From contig CALOCQ010000002.1 in assembly GCA_942491885.1 (NCBI GenBank), positions 620,001 to 684,000 of the forward strand: a stretch of DNA of 64,000 nt. The letters run 5' to 3'. Below the pieces are notes generated by a model, which was not told the DNA's origin, ran no database searches, and saw only the letters and a list, made by a program, of their open reading frames with translations. The position numbers were made by a program, and so were the translations under genes. This document shows positions 20,131-30,220 of this stretch, piece after piece. Source of the stretch: CALBPI01 sp942491885. GTDB taxonomy: Bacteria > Pseudomonadota > Gammaproteobacteria > Steroidobacterales > Woeseiaceae. Numbering within the stretch: the first letter of the stretch is position 1; each line of letters opens with the position of its first letter.

Positions 20131-20699
20131 ATATAACCCAAAGCAGTCTTAGTTAAGCGATTGCGCTCTTGATCGTGGTTTCGTTGCATCCTTGGCTTAC
20201 TCAGTCGCATACAGAAGTATGCTTCTTCGTTATTCAGGATGCGCCTTGCCAGTAACAAAAATCCTTGGCTCAGATCGTGGGGATCCGTGCTTTAGATTGC
20301 TCTACTTAATTAGACCTGATTCCTATGCCCGGAACACGTAGCGTGTACTACCACGCTTTGCATACCAGCGAATCAGCCTTGATGTCGGGGATCACCTGCC
20401 TCTCACCTTTTGTAAAGCAAGACAGCGTTTTCCCCAGACCGGCAGCCGGACGCAGAAGATTGCGTTAATTCCGTTTGCCAGCCGTATCATGTGACGCGAA
20501 TGCGACACTCTAGATGGACTGTATCTCGAAATACAGTCCGTAAATTGAATGACCGAAGTCACTCAACCTAGACGTCAAAACATTCCAGATTGTTAAAGAA
20601 CAAAAAACATTACAAACAAAGATCACCGAGGTGATGTTTGGTCGTAGTGTCTTTAACAGCAGCGATAATCAGATTAGCCGTCTTAGCGAACCTAAGAAG
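20131..20699 (-). other. rrn spacer between tRNA-Ala and 23S
   Basis: 569 bases of transcribed spacer without a gene. It holds a boxA-like antitermination site near its upstream end, the 5' strand of the 23S processing stem at its downstream end, and a perfect hairpin GCATAC-AGAA-GTATGC at 20207-20222 nested in a larger imperfect palindrome. Confidence 0.85.
20589..20601 (-). promoter_or_regulatory. boxA antitermination site in the rrn spacer
   Basis: GTTCTTTAACAAT on the minus strand matches the boxA consensus bound by NusB/S10. It lies in the tRNA-Ala to 23S spacer, where rrn operons usually have a second boxA. Confidence 0.8.
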
Positions 20700-20775
20700 T
20701 GGTGGAGCCAGGCGGGATCGAACCGACGACCCCCTGCTTGCAAAGCAGGTGCTCTCCCAGCTGAGCTATGGCCCC
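20700..20775 (-). tRNA. tRNA-Ala (anticodon TGC)
   Basis: 76 nt on the minus strand, from GGGGCCATAGCTC to the encoded CCA. The anticodon stem CTGCT-TTGCAAG-CAGGG carries TGC. All arms fold normally. Standard rrn spacer tRNA. Confidence 0.97.
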
Positions 20776-20785
20776 ATGGCTTGTC

Positions 20786-20887
20786 TTTTTTCCGTCTGTG
20801 CCCTGATCCTTTGCTCTCCGCTTAGTTACGTACCGGTAAGTACGCGCCTTCGCTACGCTCAAACGATCAGGGCACAGACGAAAAAAA
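20786..20887. repeat. Long palindrome between the two spacer tRNAs
   Basis: Perfect 16-bp arms CGTCTGTGCCCTGATC (20793-20808) and GATCAGGGCACAGACG (20865-20880) are flanked outward by a T run (20786-20791) and an A run (20881-20887). The 56-base loop has its own small inverted repeat (GTACCGGTAAGTAC). It makes the tRNA-Ile to tRNA-Ala spacer 345 bases long, far above the usual few tens. The structure resembles an inserted palindromic element. Confidence 0.75.
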
Positions 20888-21036
20888 TCCTGCGCCACTA
20901 AGGCCGTCGCGATGAGCTCCGAACCGACAATCAATCGGCCGAAAGAACCAAGTACCAGCCAGACCGAAAGCGTCGATCGAACAACGATCGGCGAATAAGT
21001 AATTCAGGAGGAGTAACGCTGACCTGACAGTGAATA

Positions 21037-21120
21037 CCATTTTTGTGCAGGTCGTTTCATCGTCGGGACGCCGCATAGCGTGCTATGCAAGTCGCGAGGA
21101 TGGGACGAGATACGCAAAAA

Positions 21121-21123
<3 letters not shown>
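21037..21123. repeat. Long imperfect hairpin abutting tRNA-Ile
   Basis: Outer arms CCATTTTTG (21037-21045) and CAAAAATGG (21115-21123) enclose an imperfect stem with a perfect core GCATAG-CGTG-CTATGC (21073-21088). The outer arm includes the CCA end of tRNA-Ile, so in the transcript the tRNA 3' end is the base of the hairpin. It may guide 3' processing, or it may be an insertion that targeted the tRNA end. Confidence 0.65.
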
Positions 21124-21197
<74 letters not shown>

Positions 21198-21292
21198 GCG
21201 CCAGCTTCAAGCACCAGGGCTGCTGCTGTTTAATCAGATAACTTGTATGGAGGCTCGCGCCAACAGATTGTTGACTGCCTATTTTACTCTTT

Positions 21293-22833
<1,541 letters not shown>

Positions 22834-23023
22834 ATAGCTGTGAGCTTGATCAAGTAACCGACGAATCGGTTACTTAATCAGGTAACTAACGAATTAGTTA
22901 CCAGAAGAGATTTGTATCCGTAGCTTTTGTTAATCAAAAATTAACTACTGACTATGGTTACTCACTCTGGTTTCGCCAACGGCATCTACCAGCGCGAGCA
23001 CCCACACAAATTATCTGATTATC

Positions 23024-23036
23024 TTGTTAAAGAGCG
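23024..23036 (-). promoter_or_regulatory. boxA antitermination site in the rrn leader
   Basis: CGCTCTTTAACAA on the minus strand matches boxA (TGCTCTTTAACA), between promoter P2 and the 16S gene, about 190 bases before 16S. Confidence 0.85.
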
Positions 23037-23115
23037 GCCTGAACACCTACCAACCGATGTCGGGTCGCGAGACCCTAGTCAACTAGCACAAGGTTTTGTC
23101 CGAGGCAGACCGACA

Positions 23116-23143
23116 ATTATACATGCAACTGCTAGCTGGTCAA
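23116..23143 (-). promoter_or_regulatory. rrn promoter P2
   Basis: On the minus strand, TTGACC and a consensus TATAAT are separated by 16 bases. It lies about 95 bases downstream of P1, as in tandem rrn promoters. Confidence 0.82.
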
Positions 23144-23211
23144 CAGCCTTTCGCCGCATGTCGTGTTTTGTCTGGCCAGCTCAGGGCTACGTGTCCCCAA
23201 GCGAGCGGCGC

Positions 23212-23239
23212 AGTATAGAGCGTCCGCTCCACGCGTCAA
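23212..23239 (-). promoter_or_regulatory. rrn promoter P1
   Basis: On the minus strand, TTGACG, a 16-base spacer and TATACT are followed by a GC-rich discriminator (GCGCCGC), as in stringently controlled rRNA promoters. An A-tract (AAAAAAAA) just upstream of the -35 box could act as an UP element. The 23240-23476 stretch upstream holds no gene that I recognise. Confidence 0.85.
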
Positions 23240-23476
23240 CCCCTTTCGCAAGTTTTTTTTGAGATGCCTCGCCTAACGGAAAAAATCCACGTTTTCCCCG
23301 TAGGAAACGCCCTGATACCCTGCTACGCAAACGACATCGCGAAGCGCGACGATCAGAAGTTTTTCAATTCTTGCGCACGCAGATTGAGCCAGCGACAGCC
23401 ATCGGACCGGACTGGCCGGATCAGGGCCCGCAAAACACGCTGCGAAGATGGCTCGCCATACAAATGCGCAGGCCGC

Positions 23477-24013
23477 CTAAGAGACGAAGGTAATCGCCTG
23501 GTTGCCCCGCCACTCCATGTAGACGTCGCTGCGGGCATAGTCTGATTCAAATGGTCGTGGCAGCAGTACAAAGCCGTGCCGCAGATAGAGTGCCAACGCG
23601 GCCTCGAGGCTGGAGTGTGACTCGAGGAACAAAAGCGTGGCGCTCTGTTGTACAAACCATGCGATCGCCGCCTCAAGCAGCTGCCGCCCGAGCCCCCGCC
23701 CCTGTGCGGATGCAGAGACCGCCATCTTGGTGAGCTCGATCCTCCCGTTGGCGTCAGGCTTCAGCGCACAAGTACCCACAATCTCGCTGCCGCAGCGGAC
23801 AAACAGAATATGGCCGCCGGGATCAAGGATGTGTCGCTGCGGATCGCCAAGCACGCGGGCATCAACCGGCTCGATAGCGAAGTAACGCTCCAGCCATTCC
23901 TCGTTCAGCCGTCTGAAGTCCGCGGCGTAGCGCGGCTCATAGGCGATTACGCTGCAGCCATCGTGTTCAGCCACGGGCGAAACTGCCAAGCCGGCGCCGC
24001 AGTGTGCTGACAA
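23477..24013 (-). CDS. GNAT family N-acetyltransferase
   Basis: A protein of up to 178 aa with the GNAT fold. The acetyl-CoA-binding motif QGRGLG lies in VSASAQGRGLGRQLLEAAI near 107-125, followed by a LYLRHGF motif near 146-152. The substrate is unknown. The longest reading starts at TTG, while a GTG at 23974 would shorten the N-terminus by 13 residues without touching the domain. The gene begins five bases after the tyrS stop and is probably cotranscribed with it. It lies upstream of the rrn promoters on the same strand. Confidence 0.85.
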   Translation of the reverse strand: MSAHCGAGLAVSPVAEHDGCSVIAYEPRYAADFRRLNEEWLERYFAIEPVDARVLGDPQRHILDPGGHILFVRCGSEIVGTCALKPDANGRIELTKMAVSASAQGRGLGRQLLEAAIAWFVQQSATLLFLESHSSLEAALALYLRHGFVLLPRPFESDYARSDVYMEWRGNQAITFVS

Positions 24014-24018
24014 TGCGC

Positions 24019-25257
24019 CTAGCCAACAACGACCCGCGCGAACTTGCGCTTGCCGACCTGGGCAACAAACTGTGCGCCACTCTCGAACTGCAGGCTGCGG
24101 TCTTCTATGCGCTCACCGTCGATCCGGACCGCGCCCTGCTTCAGCATCCGGAAAGCTTCTGATGTACTGGCTACCAGCCCGGCCGCCTTCAGCAGGTGCG
24201 CCACACCGATTGCGCCCTCCGGCGCATGAACGGTGACGTCCGGCATATCGTCGGGCTGGGCGTTCTTCTGAAACCGGTCAATGAAACTCTGACGCGCTTT
24301 TTGGGCAGCGCTCGCATTGTGGAAGCGCTCGACGATCTCCACGGCCAGCTCAAACTTGATATCACGCGGATTTGCGCCCTCCTCTATTTTCTTGCGCAGA
24401 CCCGCGACCTCATCAATGGGCCTGAAACTCAGCAGTTCGAAATAGCGCCACATCAGCTCATCACTAATCGACATCAGCTTACCGAACATGTCGTCCGGGG
24501 CGTCGGTGATGCCGATGTAGTTACCCATCGACTTTGACATCTTGTTTACGCCGTCCAGACCCTCCAGCAGAGGCATCGTCATGACGATCTGCGGTTTCTG
24601 GCCGGCGTCCTGCTGAAGCTGCCGACCCACCAGAAGATTAAATTTCTGGTCGGTACCGCCCAACTCGACATCGGCCTTGAGCGCGACGGAATCGTAGCCC
24701 TGCACAAGCGGGTACAGAAACTCATGGATCGCTATCGGCTGTCCGCTGGAGTAGCGCTTGTTGAAATCGTCACGCTCCAGCATCCGCGCGACCGTGTGAC
24801 TGGCGGCGAGCTTGACGATCCCATCAGCGCCCATCGACGACATCCAGCGCGAATTGAAGTCGATTCGCGTTTTTGCAGGATCGAGAATCTTGAAGATTTG
24901 TGCCTCGTAGGTCTTCGCATTCTCAGCGATCTCTTCGGCAGACAGTGGCGGTCTGGTCGCGTTCTTGCCGGTCGGGTCGCCAATCAGTGCGGTGAAATCC
25001 CCGACCAGAAATACCACGTCATGGCCAAGTTGCTGGAACTGGCGCATTTTATTGATCAAAACGGTATGACCAAGGTGCAGATCAGGCGCAGTCGGATCGA
25101 AGCCCGCCTTGATAACCAGCGGCTTGCCGGCTTTCAGCCGCTCGGCAAGACCGCCCTCGGGCAGCACTTCCTCAACGCCACGCGTCAATTCGGCAAGTTG
25201 TTTATCCGGATCCTGCATTTCTTCGGCTGACAAGTCGCGACCCTCTGCTGCTGGCAT
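24019..25257 (-). CDS. tyrS: Tyrosyl-tRNA synthetase
   Basis: A 412-aa class I aminoacyl-tRNA synthetase that attaches tyrosine to tRNA-Tyr. The HIGH motif appears as HLGH near residue 61, and KMSKS is intact (NKMSKSMGN). A C-terminal S4 RNA-binding domain is present (AFRMLKQGAVRIDGERI). The HLGHTVLI context fits the TyrZ-type enzyme rather than the E. coli type. Either ATG 25257 or ATG 25218 could be the start; neither has a strong ribosome site. It is divergent from the M23 gene, an arrangement also known next to an rrn operon in Pseudomonas. Confidence 0.95.
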   Translation of the reverse strand: MPAAEGRDLSAEEMQDPDKQLAELTRGVEEVLPEGGLAERLKAGKPLVIKAGFDPTAPDLHLGHTVLINKMRQFQQLGHDVVFLVGDFTALIGDPTGKNATRPPLSAEEIAENAKTYEAQIFKILDPAKTRIDFNSRWMSSMGADGIVKLAASHTVARMLERDDFNKRYSSGQPIAIHEFLYPLVQGYDSVALKADVELGGTDQKFNLLVGRQLQQDAGQKPQIVMTMPLLEGLDGVNKMSKSMGNYIGITDAPDDMFGKLMSISDELMWRYFELLSFRPIDEVAGLRKKIEEGANPRDIKFELAVEIVERFHNASAAQKARQSFIDRFQKNAQPDDMPDVTVHAPEGAIGVAHLLKAAGLVASTSEAFRMLKQGAVRIDGERIEDRSLQFESGAQFVAQVGKRKFARVVVG

Positions 25258-25462
25258 TTATTGTGAATATGAACCGGCGATTATGACGATTATCACGCAC
25301 ACTGACACCCCTGGGGGCCAACACCGATGGCGATACGCTGCGTTTCTCCGCCTGACGACCGCCGCCCACGAGGAGACAAACGCAAAGGCACTGCGTTGAT
25401 TGCACTTTGACTAATACACGACCAGCGATTAATCTTTGTGAAACCAGAACAGGAACAGTGCG

Positions 25463-26884
25463 TTGCACCGCAAACCTAGTCCGATTCGGCACGATTACAA
25501 CACGGATTTAACAAACAAGTCCGGCGGTCCGCGCAAACCGAACCATATTATGTGGTTCTCCGTCGGGCTGGGCCTTCCCATCATTGCACTGGTTTTGGCG
25601 ATTATCCTCCGCGACGAAGACGACAGTGTCGCGCCGCCGCCCGCAGAACAAGTGCAACAGATCAGCGCCGCAGAACCCACCGATGATTCGCGGGTGGTTT
25701 TAGTCGACGAGGCAACCGCAGAGCCGATTGCACCGGCAGCCCTGCCAGTTCCTGAGCCCGCCTTCGATGAGCTCGTCCTGCAAGTCAAATCGGGCGACAC
25801 GCTGGATGGCATTTTCCGCCGTAATCAACTCAACGTCGGCGAGCTGATTACCATCAGCCGGTTGCAGGCCGCGCGCGAGCCTCTTAGAAAACTCAAACCC
25901 GGCGACGAGCTGACCATTCGGCATGAAAACGGCAATGTGCTATCGCTGACGCGAAACCTCAGCATTAACTCGGCGCTTCAGGTGACCCGCAACGACGAGG
26001 GCGCGTTCGCAGCGGAACTGATCGAACGCCCGGTCGAGTATCGCCAGACAATGCGCCACGGCACTATCGAAAGCTCACTGTTTGAATCGGCCATGGCCAT
26101 TGGTCTGTCCGACAAAGTGATCATGAATGTCGCAGGCATATTCGCCTGGGATATCGACTTTGTGTATGACATCCGTGTTGGTGACGAGTACTACGTTATT
26201 TACGAAGAGCTGTGGCAGGACGGTGAAAAAGTTGCCGATGGAGAGATCATCGCAGCGGAGTTCGTCAATCAGGGGCGTTCGTTCACCGCGCTGCGCTACG
26301 TTAGCCCGCAAGGCACTAGTGACTATTTCAACCCGGATGGTCGCAGCGTGCGGAAAGCGTTCGTGCGCGCGCCGGTCGATTTCAAACGAATTAGCTCCGG
26401 CTTCAACCCGAACCGGCGCCATCCGATCCTGAACACCATTCGGGCACATCGGGGGGTCGACTATTCGGCGCCGCGTGGTACGCCGATCATGGCCGCCGGT
26501 GACGGTAAGATTATTTTTCGCGGGACCAAGAACGGCTACGGCAAGGTCGTCATTCTGCAACACGGCGGCAACATCACAACGCTGTATGCACACATGTCTA
26601 ATTTCCACCGCGGCCAGCGCGTCGGTACCCGCGTAAAGCAGGGCCAGGCGATCGGTTTTGTCGGTCGAACGGGGCTCGCGACGGCACCGCATCTGCACTA
26701 CGAATACCGGCTGAATGGCGTACATCGCAACCCGCGTACGGTCGCACTGCCGCAGGCGGCGCCAATCAGCTCGGAATTTCGCGACGACTTCCTGCGCGCA
26801 TCCGCGCCAGTCATCAAAGAGCTCGAACGCTTCAAGAGCCTGCGCGTTGCCGGCCTCGATAGCGGCACAAGCAACACGCTCTAG
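25463..26884 (+). CDS. M23 metallopeptidase with OapA/LysM-like domain
   Basis: A 473-aa membrane-anchored murein hydrolase. There is one helix near residues 31-48, a Pro/Ala-rich linker, a LysM-like OapA domain (VKSGDTLDGIFRRNQL near 108-123), and a C-terminal LytM domain with zinc ligands in HRGVD and HLHYE. All catalytic residues are present. This is the MepM-like endopeptidase type used in cell-wall growth. The TTG start follows AGGAACAG. It sits between tyrS and anmK, a conserved gammaproteobacterial order, and probably shares a transcript with anmK and ppk. Confidence 0.9.
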   Translation: MHRKPSPIRHDYNTDLTNKSGGPRKPNHIMWFSVGLGLPIIALVLAIILRDEDDSVAPPPAEQVQQISAAEPTDDSRVVLVDEATAEPIAPAALPVPEPAFDELVLQVKSGDTLDGIFRRNQLNVGELITISRLQAAREPLRKLKPGDELTIRHENGNVLSLTRNLSINSALQVTRNDEGAFAAELIERPVEYRQTMRHGTIESSLFESAMAIGLSDKVIMNVAGIFAWDIDFVYDIRVGDEYYVIYEELWQDGEKVADGEIIAAEFVNQGRSFTALRYVSPQGTSDYFNPDGRSVRKAFVRAPVDFKRISSGFNPNRRHPILNTIRAHRGVDYSAPRGTPIMAAGDGKIIFRGTKNGYGKVVILQHGGNITTLYAHMSNFHRGQRVGTRVKQGQAIGFVGRTGLATAPHLHYEYRLNGVHRNPRTVALPQAAPISSEFRDDFLRASAPVIKELERFKSLRVAGLDSGTSNTL

Positions 26885-26950
26885 CGCGCCCGCGTGTCGC
26901 GGCGGCGATGGTATGCTTGGCGGCCCGTTTTGTACCGTGACAATCCAAAC

Positions 26951-28096
26951 ATGAGCGATCCGGATCTCTATATCGGTTTGATCTCCGGCACCAGTGCAGA
27001 CGGCATTGATGCGGCGCTGGTTCGCATTGACGGGCCCATCGTGGAGCACCTGCATGGCCAGACCGTCGCATTGGACGAAGCACTTAAAACCATGCTCGAT
27101 TCGGCGCTTGAGGCACCGTCATTGCTCACGGCCGAACTCGCGGGGCAACTCAACACCATGCTGGGTGAGGCGTTCGCACAAGCGGCGTTGCTGCTGCTGG
27201 AATCCGCCGGCGTCCCCGCTGGCGACATACGCGCGATCGGCAGTCATGGGCAAACCCTGTTTCATGCGCCGGATAACATGCACCCATACACTTTGCAGGT
27301 CGGCGACGGCGCGCTGATTGCCGGTCGCACAGGCATCACGACAATCAACGACTTTCGCAGCGCGGACGTCGCAAACGGTGGTCAGGGTGCACCGCTTGCG
27401 CCACTGCTTCACGAGCAGGTGATGTCGGATCCAAAAATTGCGCGCGTCGCTTTAAATCTCGGTGGCATAGCAAATGTGACAGTACTGACGCCGGGTAGTA
27501 ATACGCTGGGATTCGACACCGGGCCGGCCAATACGCTGATGGACCAATGGAGCGCGATATGCGGCTTCGGAAGCTTCGACCGGGACGGGCGTATCGCCGC
27601 GCGTGGCAACGTCGATGAAACATTGTTGGCATCTATGCTCAGCGATACTTATTTCTCGCGAGCGGCGCCAAAGAGCACAGGCCGTGAGTTGTTTAACCGC
27701 GCCTGGCTCTTCGGACACATCGGCGGTGATCGGGATGGTTTTGCGTCGATGCCCGATCAAAGGCGCGCTGACATCATGGCGACACTTGCCGAGCTGACAG
27801 CAGTGACCATCGCGAATGCGCTGAAAGCGACCGACACCAAACCGGATGAGCTTGTCGCTTGCGGCGGTGGCGCGCACAATCCTGTGTTGATGCAACGCAT
27901 TGCGGCGCATCTGCCTGAGACCAGGATTGTGAGCTCGGCGCAATTGGGCATTGACCCGGACTTCGTTGAGGCGGTCCTGTTCGCCTGGCTGGCTGCCGAA
28001 CGGATAGCCGGGCGCTACGTCGATACGAGACACATTACCGGCGCTAAGCGACAGGTTATGGCAGGCTGTATTCATGAACCCCCGAAGGACGAATAG
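26951..28096 (+). CDS. anmK: Anhydro-N-acetylmuramic acid kinase
   Basis: A 381-aa sugar kinase that phosphorylates and opens 1,6-anhydro-MurNAc to MurNAc-6-phosphate in cell-wall recycling. The ATP-binding GLISGTSADGIDAALV block is at the N-terminus, and GSHGQTLFH, NLGGIANVT and the late CGGGAHN motif are all present. I chose the ATG at 26951 because homology begins there, although the frame extends upstream. It connects to AmpD, encoded at about 52.6 kb, in the same recycling pathway. Three bases separate it from ppk. Confidence 0.95.
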   Translation: MSDPDLYIGLISGTSADGIDAALVRIDGPIVEHLHGQTVALDEALKTMLDSALEAPSLLTAELAGQLNTMLGEAFAQAALLLLESAGVPAGDIRAIGSHGQTLFHAPDNMHPYTLQVGDGALIAGRTGITTINDFRSADVANGGQGAPLAPLLHEQVMSDPKIARVALNLGGIANVTVLTPGSNTLGFDTGPANTLMDQWSAICGFGSFDRDGRIAARGNVDETLLASMLSDTYFSRAAPKSTGRELFNRAWLFGHIGGDRDGFASMPDQRRADIMATLAELTAVTIANALKATDTKPDELVACGGGAHNPVLMQRIAAHLPETRIVSSAQLGIDPDFVEAVLFAWLAAERIAGRYVDTRHITGAKRQVMAGCIHEPPKDE

Positions 28097-28099
28097 ACG

Positions 28100-30220
28100 G
28101 TGAGTGCCGAGAAAAAACCAGTGCAAAGACTAAGCGCGGCGACAGCCGAGTCGATGCTGGCGGAGCCGCAGCATTTCTACAACCGCGAGCTGAGCCTGCT
28201 TGAGTTCAACAAGCGCGTGCTTGCTCAGGCCAGCGACCAGCGCATTCCTCTGCTCGAACGCCTGCGCTTCCTGTGTATTTCCTGCACCAATCTCGATGAG
28301 TTCTTCGAGATTCGCGTCGCCGGCTTGAAGCAGCGCGAGGAAATCGGCACATCACCGCCCGGGCCGGACCGCCAGAGCGCCCAGGAAGTCCTGACGGCTG
28401 TTGCCGCCATGTCGCACGAAATCGTTGCCAGCCAGTACCGACAACTCAATGATAATCTGTTGCCGGAACTTGCACAGGCGGGCATAAACTTCCTGCGCCG
28501 TGATACCTGGAACAAGGCGCAGCGCGAGTGGCTGCACGACCATTTTAAAAACCAGATACTGCCGGTCCTGACGCCGCTGACGCTCGATCCGTCACGACCT
28601 TTCCCGCAGATCCTGAACAAGAGTCTGAATTTCATCGTTGGCTTGCGCGGCCGCGATATTTACGGTCGTCGCCGGCATCGCGGGCTGGTACAGGCGCCGC
28701 GATCTTTGCCAAGGCTCATTCAGCTGCCTCCCGAGCTCGAAGGCTGCGGCGACGAAGACTACGTTTTCCTGTCGTCGATTATTCACCACTTCGTCGACGA
28801 GCTGTTTCCCGGCCTCAACATCAACGGTTGCTATCAGTTCAGAATTACCCGCAACGGCGACTTGTATGTCGACGACGAAGAAGTCGATGATCTGATCCGT
28901 GCGCTGGAAGGCGAGCTGGCTGCGAGCCGCTACGGCGCGGCAGTCAGGCTGGAGGTTGCCGAGGAATGCAGCGACGAGCTGAGCACGTTTCTGCTCGATC
29001 ACTTTGAGCTGACACCGGACGACCTGTACCGGGTAGCGGGCCCGGTCAACCTGAACCGGCTGATGATGATCGCCGACACATCACCGAAAATGGACCTGAA
29101 GTTTGCGCCGTTCACTCCCAACGTGCCGGTCTCGCTGTTTGGTGTCGACAATATTTTCGACGCGATCCGCAAGAAAGACGTCTTGCTGCACCACCCGTTC
29201 CAGTCATTCGCCCCGGTCATCGACCTGTTGGCCAACGCGGCGAATGACCCCGAAGTATTGGCGATCAAGCAAACCCTGTATCGCACCGGGCCGCAGTCGC
29301 CGATCGTCGATCAACTGGTCAATGCAGCACGTGCCGGCAAGGAAGTAACGGTCGTCGTCGAGTTGATGGCGCGCTTCGATGAAGCGGCAAATATCGAGCT
29401 GTCGACGCGCCTGCAGGAGGCCGGCGCGCATGTCGTATTCGGTGTGATGGGTTACAAGACACATGCCAAGATGCTGCTGATCGTGCGCCGTGAAGGCGGC
29501 TTGCTGCGGCGCTATGTGCATCTCGGCACCGGCAATTACCATCCCAAGACCACACGCTTGTACACCGACTATGGGCTACTGAGTGCGCGTGAGGATATTG
29601 GCGAGGAAGTCCACAATCTCTTCATGCAGCTAACCAGCCTGACGGCGGTCGAGGGCAACAATTTGCTGCTTACCTCACCGTTCCAGCTGCACAAGAATCT
29701 GCTTAGCCACATCCGTCGTGAGCGACGCAATGCACTGGCCGGTAAGCCGGCGCGTATTATTGCCAAAGTCAATTCACTGATCGAACCGGCGATTATCAGC
29801 GCGCTCTATGCCGCATCCAATGCCGGCGTGCAGATCGATCTGATCGTGCGCGGTGTTTGCATACTGCGCCCGGGTATCGAGGGCTTGTCGGAAAACATCC
29901 GCGTGCGTTCGATCGTTGGCCGATTCCTCGAGCACTCGCGGGTGTATTACTTCGCGAACAACAACAAGGAAGTTTTGTTGTGCTCCAGCGCCGACTGGAT
30001 GGAAAGAAACTTTTTCCGCCGCATCGAAGTCTGCTTCCCGTTGCGCCGACGCTCGCATATCGAACGGGTGAAGAGTGACTTGCAGCTGTATCTGGATGAC
30101 ACCGCGGAAGCCTGGCAAATGCTGCCCGACGGCGGCTACCAACGCGTCGCACAACCCACCGACAAGGAACCCCTCAGCGCACAGGCAGAGCTGCTGGAAC
30201 GCAGCGGGGTTCAGTTCTAG
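28100..30220 (+). CDS. ppk1: Polyphosphate kinase 1
   Basis: A 706-aa enzyme that polymerises phosphate from ATP into polyphosphate. The order is an N-terminal helical domain (FYNRELSLLEFNKRVL), a central domain, and two C-terminal PLD-like domains. The autophosphorylated histidine is in THAKMLLI, and the second conserved histidine is in EHSRVYYF. The YVHLGTGNYHP motif is intact. Start is GTG, 3 bases after anmK. The gene converges on ppx, and the two stop codons overlap in the palindrome CTAG at 30217-30220. Confidence 0.96.
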   Translation: MSAEKKPVQRLSAATAESMLAEPQHFYNRELSLLEFNKRVLAQASDQRIPLLERLRFLCISCTNLDEFFEIRVAGLKQREEIGTSPPGPDRQSAQEVLTAVAAMSHEIVASQYRQLNDNLLPELAQAGINFLRRDTWNKAQREWLHDHFKNQILPVLTPLTLDPSRPFPQILNKSLNFIVGLRGRDIYGRRRHRGLVQAPRSLPRLIQLPPELEGCGDEDYVFLSSIIHHFVDELFPGLNINGCYQFRITRNGDLYVDDEEVDDLIRALEGELAASRYGAAVRLEVAEECSDELSTFLLDHFELTPDDLYRVAGPVNLNRLMMIADTSPKMDLKFAPFTPNVPVSLFGVDNIFDAIRKKDVLLHHPFQSFAPVIDLLANAANDPEVLAIKQTLYRTGPQSPIVDQLVNAARAGKEVTVVVELMARFDEAANIELSTRLQEAGAHVVFGVMGYKTHAKMLLIVRREGGLLRRYVHLGTGNYHPKTTRLYTDYGLLSAREDIGEEVHNLFMQLTSLTAVEGNNLLLTSPFQLHKNLLSHIRRERRNALAGKPARIIAKVNSLIEPAIISALYAASNAGVQIDLIVRGVCILRPGIEGLSENIRVRSIVGRFLEHSRVYYFANNNKEVLLCSSADWMERNFFRRIEVCFPLRRRSHIERVKSDLQLYLDDTAEAWQMLPDGGYQRVAQPTDKEPLSAQAELLERSGVQF

